From the NCBI GenBank assembly GCA_037128705.1, contig JBAXVX010000023.1, positions 1-64,000 of the forward strand: 64,000 bases of DNA. Reading direction: 5' to 3'. Positions 8,554 to 17,462 of the stretch are shown here, piece after piece. Position numbers and translations under genes: made by a program. The DNA is from CAIVAT01 sp037128705. GTDB lineage: Bacteria > Bacteroidota > Bacteroidia > Bacteroidales > FEN-979. Under the pieces are notes generated by a model, which saw only the letters and a list, made by a program, of their open reading frames with translations, was not told the DNA's origin and ran no database searches. The first letter of the stretch is position 1. Each line of letters begins with the position of its first letter.

Positions 8554-8847
8554 ATGTCAAGTGTCAGAACAAAACTTGAAGAGCAGATCATCGAAAAAGC
8601 GATGAAAGATGAATCTTTCCGGAAGAAACTGCTGGAAGATCCAAAAATGATTTTAGAACTGGAGACAGGGATCAAACTCCCCGAATCATTAAACATAAGG
8701 GTTCTGCAGGAAGATCGCAACAACGTATACCTTGTACTTCCGCCCTTTCGGGGCGATGCTGCTGAGGATGAACTCACCGAAGCAGAACTGGCCACTGTCG
8801 CCGGGGGTGGAGGGGCATATGGCGGAACAGATGGTGGTTGCTCATAG
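8554..8847 (+). CDS. NHLP-leader RiPP precursor peptide
   Basis: A 97-residue peptide. Residues 1-83 resemble the nitrile-hydratase-like leader family: charged helices (EEQIIEKAMKDESFRKKLLEDP), then an alpha/beta part (ESLNIRVLQEDRNNVYLVLP) and an acidic LTEAELATVAGG ending. The double Gly (84-85) is the usual cleavage point of C39 peptidase transporters, leaving a Gly-rich core of about 12 residues, GGAYGGTDGGCS. It has one Thr, one Ser and one Cys, so at most one Thr-Cys (lan)thionine ring could form. It starts 80 nt after the T9SS gene. No intact modification enzyme, protease or ABC transporter is in the window; only a LanM remnant is nearby. The leader-family call is good; the product is inferred. 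Confidence 0.82.
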   Translation: MSSVRTKLEEQIIEKAMKDESFRKKLLEDPKMILELETGIKLPESLNIRVLQEDRNNVYLVLPPFRGDAAEDELTEAELATVAGGGGAYGGTDGGCS

Positions 8848-8891
8848 TTAAAGAGGCTCGTTGCAAGCAAAGGGGAATGCACCCGGGGGGA

Positions 8892-10016
8892 TCACAGGAG
8901 CGGCCTGGCCTCCTCAATGGGTGTTTTTCCTGCACCAAGTGAATTCTCTCCAGCCCGGGAAAGATCATCCCTGATCAGGCTGAACTTCTCTTCAAGTTCG
9001 TTTGCGCATGCAGGCTTGTTCATCCATTCCTTATCTTCATAAAGTTCACCAGGTAAAGCGTTCAACCGTTTTACGGCCATTTCTTTTACGCTGATCAGCG
9101 CGCTCCTGATGCTTATGGCTGCCATTCCCATGTTCAGATCAAAGGATGATGGAATGCCTTGTTGTTCCGTTGCCTCAGTAAAATCATGCTGCTCAGGTAA
9201 TGCCTTGAGTTTAGCGGCAGTCCGGCGGAGTTCCAGTGCCAGTTCTTTTAGATTTGTACAGGTTTTTCCACCTCCTTTCCCTTCACCAGGATCGTTGCTG
9301 AAATTAACAGGGCTTATCAGGGGATCTTGTCCGGGAATTAACCCGTTTTGCTCTATATGAACAGATAAATATTTTTGGTCGAAAATTATTGGTGGCGGGA
9401 TTCCCAGGAGATTAAACACATTTTTCGGTTCCCTCCCGCCCCTGACGGCATTAAATCTTAAGATGGCCCGATGCAGTTTTAAAAAAAGATTGACCTCGGC
9501 CATGATGGCCTTCTTTTGCGCATGCTTCAGTATTTCACCCCAATGAAAGCTATAAGCCGATGCAATGCTTATGATATCGAACAGGTCTTTAGGGTCATCA
9601 CGCTCAAGAATAGTTTTGAGCTTTTTGACCAGCATGTTCTTCATATTATCCACCGGAACCCGGCCGGCCATTACCGGGAAACCCCATTGTTCAGAAATGT
9701 CGTTGGCCAGGCTGATCTTGAGTTTATCCCTACCTTGTATCCAAAGGTGAATAGTTCGCGTGAAAACATCCACATTGTCATCCGAAACAGGGAATTGGGT
9801 TTTCAGCAGATCAACTACGTGAGCAGCTTTTCTCGAAAAACAGGGTAAAAGGTTAACCGAAAGATCCAGATCGTAGGCAAAGCGGTGGTTCAGATAGTAC
9901 CTTGAGAGGGCGGCGCCACCCGAAAGATAAAACGGTCCGAAATGGCCCGACAGGGAATTTAAAACTTCATCCTGCAGCGCATAGAGTCCGGCGTAATTTT
10001 TCGCTGTTGCTGGCAT
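8892..10016 (-). CDS. AbiEii/AbiGii-like nucleotidyltransferase
   Basis: A 374-residue protein. The first 170 residues carry the AbiEii-type nucleotidyltransferase signature: SGGAALSRYYLNHRFAYDLDLSV (SGG 32-34, HR 44-45, Asp49 and Asp51), then a basic segment DNMKNMLVKKLKTILERDDPKDLFDI. In this family the DxD aspartates bind Mg-NTP and the downstream Lys/Asp residues complete the site; members include type IV toxins that nucleotidylate tRNA. The C-terminal 200 residues are not typical of AbiEii and contain a Gly-rich linker (GEGKGGGKT). No AbiEi-like antitoxin gene is adjacent, so toxin activity is uncertain; it may be a stand-alone DUF1814-type enzyme. Neighbours are the RiPP precursor (convergent) and a Fic remnant (divergent). 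Confidence 0.75.
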   Translation of the reverse strand: MPATAKNYAGLYALQDEVLNSLSGHFGPFYLSGGAALSRYYLNHRFAYDLDLSVNLLPCFSRKAAHVVDLLKTQFPVSDDNVDVFTRTIHLWIQGRDKLKISLANDISEQWGFPVMAGRVPVDNMKNMLVKKLKTILERDDPKDLFDIISIASAYSFHWGEILKHAQKKAIMAEVNLFLKLHRAILRFNAVRGGREPKNVFNLLGIPPPIIFDQKYLSVHIEQNGLIPGQDPLISPVNFSNDPGEGKGGGKTCTNLKELALELRRTAAKLKALPEQHDFTEATEQQGIPSSFDLNMGMAAISIRSALISVKEMAVKRLNALPGELYEDKEWMNKPACANELEEKFSLIRDDLSRAGENSLGAGKTPIEEARPLL

Positions 10017-10097
10017 TTTTGTCTGATCAGGGTGTGGCAGGCCATGCGTTCATGCCTTCAACCGGATAAAACTACGCTTTTTTACAATTCCATACTC

Positions 10098-10155
10098 CTT
10101 TTTACAAATCCTTACCTGTATATTTTGGAAGAAGGCTGCCCTGCCTTTTCATTTG
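10098..10155 (+). promoter_or_regulatory. Promoter-like block upstream of the Fic remnant (copy 2 of a shared block)
   Basis: CTTTTTACAAATC (10098-10110) is identical to 6387-6399. TTG at 10125-10127 and TTCATTTG at 10148-10155 occupy the -33 and -7 positions with 20 nt between them, although the second base of the -7 box departs from consensus. A related TTTTTACAATTCC lies 20-25 nt further upstream. Confidence 0.45.
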
Positions 10156-10175
10156 TCCTATAACCGCTAACATGA

Positions 10176-10514
10176 TTGCTACCCCTTAAAGCGGTTCAAT
10201 GGTTAACCTTCTATCTGGTTGGCGTTTTGGAAACAGCAGAAAATTCAATACAGACCTTCCATGATATAATCAGGTTACGGAAAGAAGCAGAAGAGAATAT
10301 ATTAACAACACTTGGAAAGAAAGTCCCTCTCGCTCTGCAACTCATTCAATACTTATACACAAAGCCCATTGCAGATGCCCCTGAATTAGCCAAAGTGCTA
10401 AATGTCAATATTTCGACTGTCCACCGGTTAATTCAGGATTTTGAGAAACTCAGTGTTCTTAATGAAAAAACCGGATACCGGAGAAACCGGATTTTCGTTT
10501 TTGAAGTATATTAA
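10176..10514 (+). pseudogene. Fic-family protein, C-terminal remnant
   Basis: About 112 codons with no internal Met, opening at best on TTG, two codons after a stop. The translation matches the C-terminal third of Fic/DOC-family AMP-transferases: LTFYLVGVLETAENSI (the helix after the catalytic core), a linker, then a winged helix (PELAKVLNVNISTVHRLIQDFEKL) and an ending like LNEKTGYRRNRIFVFEVY. The Fic motif HPFxxGNGR, which should lie just upstream, is absent from the preceding 160 nt. I therefore call it a truncated gene rather than a small DNA-binding protein, though expression of the winged helix alone is conceivable. Confidence 0.7.
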
Positions 10515-10546
10515 AAACAGTTTGTGAGGTAATTGATATCGGTCTG

Positions 10547-12841
10547 CTATTTTTCCCAAACGACTGTGCCCGGTTTGACATCCCGTGAATTTCCGCCAAC
10601 CATGATGGTAAATTCACCCGGCTCCCAGTCATATTTCAGCTCGGAATTGTAAAACTTTAGCTCTTCAGGCGTGATGGCGAAGCTGACGTCTCTGGATTCC
10701 CCTGCTTTCAGGAAAACCCTTTGAAAACCTTTCAACTCCTTCACCGGCCTTGTAATACTGCCCACCATGTCGCGGATGTACAGCTGAACAACCTCTGCCC
10801 CGTCATATTTTCCCGAATTGGTCAGCTGTATGGTTGCCATTAATTTCTGATCTCCGGCCAACTTCGTCTTATCCAGCTTCAGGTCACCATAGGTGAAAGC
10901 CGTATAACTCAATCCAAACCCGAAAGGATAAAGCGGATCATTGGTAACATCCAGGTAATTGGAAAGATATTTGTGAAACCACTCCTTTTCTGCAAGCGGC
11001 CGTCCTGTATTTTTATGGTTGTAATAAAGCGGGATCTGCCCGATATTCTGAGGGAAGGTTACAGGCAACTTGCCGGAGGGACTGACTGCACCGAAAACAA
11101 CATCGGCAATGGCATGGCCTGCTTGCGTTCCGCCGAACCAGACATTCAGGATGGCAGGAATATTCTTTTGTTCCCAGTTTATCGTCAGTGGTCTTCCGGT
11201 GAACAACAGCATGACCACCGGCTTGCCTGTTTTCAGCAAGGCCTCCAGCAGTTCTTTCTGGCTTCCGGGAAGTGACAGGTCTGTCCTGGAGGCGCATTCT
11301 CCGCTCATTTCCGCAGGTTCTCCTACGGCGGCAACGATCACATCGCATGTTGAAGCGACCGCGACAGCCTCTTCAATCATCTCCTTCGGCGTACGTGTGT
11401 AGTCGCCGACCGACTCGCCAAAGTTTATCCTTGCGTCCAGCTTGGGATCATCCACGAAATTTGTTCCCTTTGCATAGACGACCTCAGCCTGGCCACCAAC
11501 CGCCTCCCTGAATCCCTGGAGCAGTGAGACGGATTGCTTATGATCTACAGCAACGCTCCACATGCCGGCCATATTACCCGGGCTGTTTGCCATGGGTCCG
11601 ATCAGGGCAATTTTTCCCTTTTTGGCCAAAGGCAGAAGCTGGTTGTCATTTTTCAAAAGGACAAAGGTCCGCGTTGCAATATCGCGGGCAATCTTGTTGT
11701 GTTCCGGTGTGAAAATTTCAGTTTTGGCGCGGTTCGCATCGCAGTAGCGGTAAGGATCATCAAAAAGCCCCAGCTTGTATTTGGCTTCCAGAATCCGGCG
11801 ACAGGCCTGGTCGATCTGCGCCCCGGTAACTTTACCCTCTTTGAGAGATTTTTTGAGCGTATTCAGGAAACCTTCACTCGCCATGTCAAAGTCAACACCG
11901 GCCCTTAACGCCAGGGCGGATACGGTCTGCAGATCGCCCATTCCATGCTCGGTCATCTCACCGATCGAGGTGTAATCGGTCACTACAAAACCATTAAAAC
12001 CCCACTGATCACGCAAAACATCGGTCATCAGCCATTTGTTTCCGGAGGCAGGGATTCCGTCAACTTCATTGAAGGAGGTCATGACACTTCCAACACCTGC
12101 CTTGACCGCGGCACGGTAAGGCGGGAAATATTCATTGTACATACGCAAACGGCTCATGTCTATGGTGTTGTAGTCACGTCCGCCCTCTGCGGCGCCATAC
12201 AAACCAAAGTGCTTAACACAGGCCATGATCGTGTTGTTCTTTGAAAGGTCATCACCCTGGAATCCATGAACATAGGCTTCGGCGGCGCATGAACCCAGAT
12301 AAGCGTCTTCACCTGCCCCTTCGGCAATGCGTCCCCAGCGCGGATCCCGGGCGATATCAACCATGGGTGAAAAGGTCCAGCAAATCCCGTCAGCACTCGC
12401 TTCAATGGCTGCGATCCGGGCAGTCTGCTCCATCGCACCAACGTCGAATGAACTCGCAAGTGCCAGTGGGATGGGAAAAGTGGTCTGATACCCATGTATT
12501 ACGTCCATTCCGAACAGGAGGGGAATCCTGAGGCGGCTCTCTTCAACAGCCACCTTCTGAACGTCGCGGATCTTCTGCACCGATTTAATGTTCAGCAGAC
12601 CGCCAATTTTACCCTCGATGATCTTCTTGCCGATCTCGGAACCGGATGCCTGCCCTGTAACGATATCCCCTGATGGGTGCAAATTCAACTGCCCGATTTT
12701 TTCTTCCAGGGTCATCTTCTTCATCAGATCATCAATAAAACGGTTCATCTTCGGGTTGGCTGGCAGTTCCTTGTTTTGTGCATTCACAACCATGAAATTC
12801 ATCACCAGAAAGGTGGTCAGTAAAAAGAATCCAGTTCTCAT
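10547..12841 (-). CDS. Glycoside hydrolase family 3 beta-glucosidase (BglX-like)
   Basis: A 764-residue exported enzyme. The signal peptide is residues 1-22 (ending VVNAQ). The TIM-barrel domain includes KIGQLNL, FGMDVIHGYQTTFPIPL, SPMVDIARDPRWGRIAEGAGEDAYL and VKHFGLYGAAEGGRDY. The nucleophile is Asp289 in FVVTDYTSIGEM. The alpha/beta sandwich (from about residue 390) and a C-terminal FnIII-like domain (about 650-760) complete the usual length. It should release glucose from the non-reducing end of beta-glucosides in the periplasm. It is the last gene of the leftward PUL, downstream of GH43. BglX-like enzymes often accompany GH144 in loci for beta-1,2-glucan, which is the inferred substrate here. 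Confidence 0.92.
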   Translation of the reverse strand: MRTGFFLLTTFLVMNFMVVNAQNKELPANPKMNRFIDDLMKKMTLEEKIGQLNLHPSGDIVTGQASGSEIGKKIIEGKIGGLLNIKSVQKIRDVQKVAVEESRLRIPLLFGMDVIHGYQTTFPIPLALASSFDVGAMEQTARIAAIEASADGICWTFSPMVDIARDPRWGRIAEGAGEDAYLGSCAAEAYVHGFQGDDLSKNNTIMACVKHFGLYGAAEGGRDYNTIDMSRLRMYNEYFPPYRAAVKAGVGSVMTSFNEVDGIPASGNKWLMTDVLRDQWGFNGFVVTDYTSIGEMTEHGMGDLQTVSALALRAGVDFDMASEGFLNTLKKSLKEGKVTGAQIDQACRRILEAKYKLGLFDDPYRYCDANRAKTEIFTPEHNKIARDIATRTFVLLKNDNQLLPLAKKGKIALIGPMANSPGNMAGMWSVAVDHKQSVSLLQGFREAVGGQAEVVYAKGTNFVDDPKLDARINFGESVGDYTRTPKEMIEEAVAVASTCDVIVAAVGEPAEMSGECASRTDLSLPGSQKELLEALLKTGKPVVMLLFTGRPLTINWEQKNIPAILNVWFGGTQAGHAIADVVFGAVSPSGKLPVTFPQNIGQIPLYYNHKNTGRPLAEKEWFHKYLSNYLDVTNDPLYPFGFGLSYTAFTYGDLKLDKTKLAGDQKLMATIQLTNSGKYDGAEVVQLYIRDMVGSITRPVKELKGFQRVFLKAGESRDVSFAITPEELKFYNSELKYDWEPGEFTIMVGGNSRDVKPGTVVWEK

Positions 12842-12954
12842 GTTTCGAAAAATTATTTGATCAATTCAGGTTTCATAGCTTTTTGCCAGATTGCATTTGG
12901 TCAGATGATGAAAAAACATCTTTTATCTTGCATATTTCCGGGAGAGCACCAAGA

Positions 12955-14709
12955 TTATTCCGATGTAATTAATGGACACAACACACTCACGCCATTTTCA
13001 TTTATCGCTTCAATGGTAAAATAATAGGTTTTTTCTTTATCCATGGTTTTAAGCCAATATTCATTGGCGCTGTGTACCATGATGCAATTGTACAACTTAT
13101 CCGGTTCAGTTCCCATGAAAATATTATAGGCATCCGCATCGTCGACCGGACTCCATTTCAGCCAGGCGCTGCGTTTGTCTTTCTTCGTCCTGAGCACTTT
13201 GAACTCTCTGACAGGCTCCGGTTTTTTACCCGATCCATGCCCAAAGATCCGGAATCCGCTGATGGCGAATTTCCCGGTTGGCATGTGGATGTTCAACAGT
13301 TTCAGGTAGCGGGTTTTGACCGGCCTGGCCAATTCGACATAGTCATGCGGAACATCCGTCTGATTCAAGCCTTTGTCGACAAGCAGATTCCAATTTTCCC
13401 CGTCTGCAGATTCGAAGATCCTGTATTGATGGAAAACTCCGGTCGATTTACCCAGAAATGCCGCATCCTGGTCAGCATAATTTACCTGCACAGCCATAAC
13501 CGTGGAAAGATCCCCCAGGTCGGATTGGATCCATTCGTTTTCGTTGGCAGTAGCGGCAGACCAGTAAGTCTTGATGCTCTCATCCACTGCAAAATTGGCA
13601 TGATACCGGCCATAAGTGGACGATACGGTTACCGGTTTCTGATAATTGAGAAGCATCCATCCTGTAAAGCAGCTTTTCAGATGATCGGCTTCGCCCGTTG
13701 GCAGATAGGCCGGATAATCGCCAAACGCCGTATTGCAGTACATTACCCCATCGTCATCAAAACCTGCGGGCCAGATGCCGATCCGGCGTTCAAAATTGTT
13801 TTTCACCGAGATGGCCATGGTTGAAACATGCCAGTAATTGCCCCACTTGTCCCGGAACGTGGCCCCATGCCCGGCACCACGCGCAAAACCACCGGGCTTG
13901 TAGCTGAATGGCATCGACTGGGGCTTGAATGGGCCCAGCGGACCATCTCCCACAACCACGCCATCGGCATATCCGCTGAATTCCGTTCCCGGAGCACCAT
14001 ATTGCAGATAATACCGGCCCTTGTTTTTTGTCATCCAAGGCCCTTCAATGAAAGGATCGAGAAAGGTATCGTCCATGTTTTCTCCAAAACGCTGCCACCC
14101 GTAACGCCAGGGTTCAAGAATGTACATCTCCTTACGGTTCGTGAGCGGCTGCATGGTCTTTCGGTTCAGTTCAACTCCGTAAACAGGGTATTGATTGCTG
14201 CTTCCGTTGTACATGTAAAACCGGCCATCGTCATCCGTGAAAAAGGCGGGATCCCAGCCCCCGACTGCAAAAGAGTCAACCAAAGGCTTCCATTCATCTG
14301 CCTTCGGATTGGTGCTCATCCAGATGGTAAAATTGCTGGTGTAGGTCGATCCGAAAACAAGCATGGTATCGCCAATGATTCCAACAGCCGGGGCACAAAG
14401 TTCATCGTAGCCTTCGTTCCACAGCCGCAGAAATTTCCTGGGGATGAAATTCCATTTTAACATGTCAGGGCTCCACCAGTATCCCCCTTGATTGGTCGAA
14501 AATAAAAAATAATCGCCCTCGTAATTCACGATCACAGGGTCTGCTGTTGCCCGGTGCCTGCCCCATTCGCTGAAATTGGGAATGGGGCTGTAGCCGTAAT
14601 CGATATTTACCGGGTTGCAATAGGTTTTTTGCTGCGCCCTGGCAGAAAATGACAGAACCAGGAGAAGCATTGCCCAGGTAGTACCAAACAGTATCGTGAT
14701 TTTTTTCAA
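12955..14709 (-). CDS. Glycoside hydrolase family 43-like protein with discoidin and FN3 domains
   Basis: A 584-residue exported protein. The start is TTG at 14709, the only one that gives a full signal peptide (1-25, ending FSARAQ). A five-bladed propeller typical of GH43 covers about residues 45-330; the catalytic-base Asp is in HRATADPVIV (Asp57), with further blades at GWDPAFFTDDDGRFYMYNGS and DPFIEGPWMTKNKGRYYL. The putative acid is the Glu of FIEGPW. A discoidin (F5/8 C) domain follows (about 365-500, WIQSDLGDLSTVMAVQVNYAD), then an FN3-like region. GH43 enzymes usually cut alpha-arabinosides or beta-xylosides, so a GH43 here is not explained by a pure glucan substrate. A strong terminator separates it from the SusCD transcript. 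Confidence 0.85.
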   Translation of the reverse strand: MKKITILFGTTWAMLLLVLSFSARAQQKTYCNPVNIDYGYSPIPNFSEWGRHRATADPVIVNYEGDYFLFSTNQGGYWWSPDMLKWNFIPRKFLRLWNEGYDELCAPAVGIIGDTMLVFGSTYTSNFTIWMSTNPKADEWKPLVDSFAVGGWDPAFFTDDDGRFYMYNGSSNQYPVYGVELNRKTMQPLTNRKEMYILEPWRYGWQRFGENMDDTFLDPFIEGPWMTKNKGRYYLQYGAPGTEFSGYADGVVVGDGPLGPFKPQSMPFSYKPGGFARGAGHGATFRDKWGNYWHVSTMAISVKNNFERRIGIWPAGFDDDGVMYCNTAFGDYPAYLPTGEADHLKSCFTGWMLLNYQKPVTVSSTYGRYHANFAVDESIKTYWSAATANENEWIQSDLGDLSTVMAVQVNYADQDAAFLGKSTGVFHQYRIFESADGENWNLLVDKGLNQTDVPHDYVELARPVKTRYLKLLNIHMPTGKFAISGFRIFGHGSGKKPEPVREFKVLRTKKDKRSAWLKWSPVDDADAYNIFMGTEPDKLYNCIMVHSANEYWLKTMDKEKTYYFTIEAINENGVSVLCPLITSE

Positions 14710-14745
14710 GGCAGCACGTTTTGGGATGTGATATCCAAAAATACC

Positions 14746-14783
14746 AAAAAAAAGAGGATGTCCTAAACGTCATCCTCTTTTTG
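14746..14783 (-). terminator. Rho-independent terminator between the LamG lipoprotein and GH43 genes
   Basis: On the minus strand AAAAAGAGGATG and CATCCTCTTTTT form a 12-bp stem with a 10-nt loop, ending in a T run. It lies 18 nt beyond the LamG gene stop. It should end, or partly attenuate, the SusC-SusD-LamG message before GH43 and GH3. Confidence 0.8.
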
Positions 14784-14800
14784 AATCGAAAAAACAGAAT

Positions 14801-15874
14801 CTATTTCTTCTTTACATTGTAAAGCTTTTTAACGTCTTCTGCGGTAATAGTCCGCTTGAAGAAATGCATTTCGTCATAGAGACTGAGATCGGAGAAGTGC
14901 TCCCAGATGGTGAAGGTCGGCTGACCCGAAGCAATGGAAATTGAAGTACAGCCGGTCCAGTCAATTTTCGTTTTAAGTGAAAGTCCCTTCACGGTATCAC
15001 CATTCACATAGATCTTGACATAGTTTGGCGAAATGGCTAAAGCAAAATGGACCCAATCTTCACTCACCGTGATGGTGGTAAATGGATTGTCCCAGGCATC
15101 CACTGTTCCGATACCTACGTTGAGACCGACATTCTGTTTTGTAGCAGTTCCTTCCCGGAAGAGCCTGAGGCCGAATTTTCTTTCGGCATCCGTGCCGGTA
15201 CCCGGAGGACCAATGACCACAACTCCAGCTCTGACGGGAGTAGGATTTATCTTCATCCAGAATGCAAAACTGAATTCATCTCCAATTACACCATCTGAAG
15301 GGTAGGTTACATAAGCATCGGTTGCTCCGGCATAGGCATCATTTTTCTTACCCGGAGCGAAACTCGGTGTTCCAACAACACCCGCCGCCGTGTAGCCAAT
15401 ATAATTGAGGTAGGTGCCGTCGAATGGCAGGTAAATGACCTCTCCTTCCATCGGATCGTAGGGTGGAGCGGTCACTTTTTTAAAGTTAGAGGTCTTGGTG
15501 GTACTTTTATCTGTTGCATCCACTGCATTGACCGTCAGGATATGGTCTCCGTCGAGCAAATGGTTATAAACCAGGTTCGGGGCCATTCTCCGGTAGTCGG
15601 TAAAGGTAGTGTAGCTCGCCAGTTCGGTGCCGTCCAAGGTAACGGTGACGGATTTGAGTTCGATATCATCTGAAGCCGAAAATTTGAAGGTAACAACACC
15701 TACTGAATCAGGGGAGAGAACTATTTTTCCATCGAGTGGCTCAGTGATCTCAACGACCGGAGGTTCCAGGTCAGGACCGGGCGCAACATAGTTTATAGGG
15801 TCGAGGCCCTTTCTGCATGACACAGCCAAGACTGTGATCAGACAAGCAAACAATATATATTTTAACGATTTCAT
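14801..15874 (-). CDS. Surface lipoprotein with LamG-like domain (SusE/F-position protein)
   Basis: A 357-residue lipoprotein. The signal peptide ends in a lipobox LAVSC (Cys20). An Ig-like/BACON-type region covers about residues 40-135 (PPVVEITEPLDGK, SASDDIELKSVTVTLDG). A concanavalin/LamG fold follows (about 145-357), with GEVIYLPFDGTYLNYIGYTA, FSFAFWMKINPTPVRAG and a DEMHFFKRTITAEDVKKLYN ending. It occupies the SusE/SusF position, 34 nt after susD, where surface glycan-binding proteins sit. No catalytic residues are evident. I infer carbohydrate capture at the cell surface. Confidence 0.82.
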   Translation of the reverse strand: MKSLKYILFACLITVLAVSCRKGLDPINYVAPGPDLEPPVVEITEPLDGKIVLSPDSVGVVTFKFSASDDIELKSVTVTLDGTELASYTTFTDYRRMAPNLVYNHLLDGDHILTVNAVDATDKSTTKTSNFKKVTAPPYDPMEGEVIYLPFDGTYLNYIGYTAAGVVGTPSFAPGKKNDAYAGATDAYVTYPSDGVIGDEFSFAFWMKINPTPVRAGVVVIGPPGTGTDAERKFGLRLFREGTATKQNVGLNVGIGTVDAWDNPFTTITVSEDWVHFALAISPNYVKIYVNGDTVKGLSLKTKIDWTGCTSISIASGQPTFTIWEHFSDLSLYDEMHFFKRTITAEDVKKLYNVKKK

Positions 15875-15908
15875 GTTATATATTTTAAATGTTCAACTAT
15901 TCAGAGAG

Positions 15909-17444
15909 CTATTGACGAAGGATTGGAAGCTGATCCACCTGGTTCTGAGGATAAGGAAGGAAGGTTTTATCCGTTGTAAATGTCCTTCCTTCATAACTCA
16001 GCTCGTTGATCCTGCCAAGTCTGACCATATCATAAAAGCGGGTTCCCCACTCCATGGCAAGCTCGGCGAACTTTTCATCCATCACCTGGTCAAGGGTTAC
16101 TCCTGAAAGCAGGGGCAGGCCAGCCCTTGATCTGACGGCATTGACTGCCTCATCTGCAGATCCGGCAGCCCCGGAAGCTCCCTGGGTGAGCGCTTCGGCA
16201 TACATGAGAAGCACTTCAGCATAGCGGATACACTGGAAGTTTTTATTGGTTCCATAATTAACTCTGCCAGCGGTCAGCTGATCGGTTGGAAGATAATGCT
16301 TTCCGCTGCAGAACATCTCGCGGGCGAAATCATTGATCTTGTCCCCCGAAGGAGTAATATTCGAGATCCAGGATGGCAGCGTGGCATACTTCGGATCTTT
16401 TTTGATCTCTGCAATACCCCTGTCGGTGAAAAGCACGCTGGTCTGCAACCGGATATATTCACCCCGGTCAAGCATGAATTTTATCCACTTCATGCTGGGT
16501 TCCCAGAAGCCCCATCCGTCGGCTGAACCTTCCACTTTGGGAGTCCATCCCTGGGGTCCGAAGAATCCGAACAGGTAATAATAGTTGTCACCTGACCCTT
16601 GTCCAAGGTCGGAATACTGCATCTCCATGAGATTTTCATTGTTCAGCTTGCCTTTGAGCTTGAAAAGCTGATAAAAGTCGGGTTCAAGTGAAAACCTTGA
16701 GGAATTGATGATTTCACCGGCAGCATCGGCCACAGCCTGATATTGTTTTAATTCGAGGTTGGCCAGTGCCTTGATCGCATAAGCCGTATACTTGGTTACC
16801 CCGCCCGGGAGATCTCCGCGTTCATTGGGCCTTATGGCCGGCAAATTCGGAATTGCTTCATCCATCCAGCCTGAAATGGCCTTCATGATATCATCCTTTT
16901 TGGTAAGCGGAACGGTTAGCATTTCAGACGGGTCGGAGGATGGAGGTATAGGCAGACTTCCCCACACACGGCTCAGCTGGAACATCCACCATGCCTTTAA
17001 AACTTTCGCCTCAGCCTTATACTGCTCAGCCAGTGCCTTATCGGGAGCATACTCTTTGTAAAGATCGATCTGTTCAATGGCTGAATTGGCAGTGATCATG
17101 TAGGAATAATAATCCTGCCACAACGCATTGTACATCCAGTAATCCTTGTTGTAATTGTACCTGTCGGTCTCTGAAAAATCCTGCTGGTCCCCTAATCCAC
17201 CGGCATTCACATCATCCCCGCGAACAGAGATGAGCGGAAAATCGGACCAACCAAGGTCGACCATATTTTGTTTTTCATACAGCCCGATGAGCGGCAGTTT
17301 CATATTATCACTCTTGGTATAATCGGTTTGCTGAGTGAAGGATGTATTTTCAGGCGGTTCATTGAGGTACTTGTCACACCCAGTTATACCAACCAGGAGA
17401 AATAGTGCCAAGGTACTTGATATGAGATATTTATATGCTTTCAT
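15909..17444 (-). CDS. susD: SusD/RagB-family nutrient-binding outer-membrane lipoprotein
   Basis: A 511-residue lipoprotein. Signal peptide with lipobox GITGC (Cys23), then the RagB/SusD N-terminal domain (LNEPPENTSFTQQTDYTKSDN), helical TPR-like units (YKAEAKVLKAWWMFQLSRVWGSLP) and the C-terminal segment with RYAEVLLMYAEAL, AVNAVRSRAGLP and the family's EWGTRFYDMVRLGR. SusD proteins cap the SusC barrel and bind the oligosaccharide cargo. It begins 18 nt after susC, in the same transcript. The ligand cannot be read from the sequence. Confidence 0.95.
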   Translation of the reverse strand: MKAYKYLISSTLALFLLVGITGCDKYLNEPPENTSFTQQTDYTKSDNMKLPLIGLYEKQNMVDLGWSDFPLISVRGDDVNAGGLGDQQDFSETDRYNYNKDYWMYNALWQDYYSYMITANSAIEQIDLYKEYAPDKALAEQYKAEAKVLKAWWMFQLSRVWGSLPIPPSSDPSEMLTVPLTKKDDIMKAISGWMDEAIPNLPAIRPNERGDLPGGVTKYTAYAIKALANLELKQYQAVADAAGEIINSSRFSLEPDFYQLFKLKGKLNNENLMEMQYSDLGQGSGDNYYYLFGFFGPQGWTPKVEGSADGWGFWEPSMKWIKFMLDRGEYIRLQTSVLFTDRGIAEIKKDPKYATLPSWISNITPSGDKINDFAREMFCSGKHYLPTDQLTAGRVNYGTNKNFQCIRYAEVLLMYAEALTQGASGAAGSADEAVNAVRSRAGLPLLSGVTLDQVMDEKFAELAMEWGTRFYDMVRLGRINELSYEGRTFTTDKTFLPYPQNQVDQLPILRQ

Positions 17445-17462
17445 ACGTAAATAATTTAAAGA

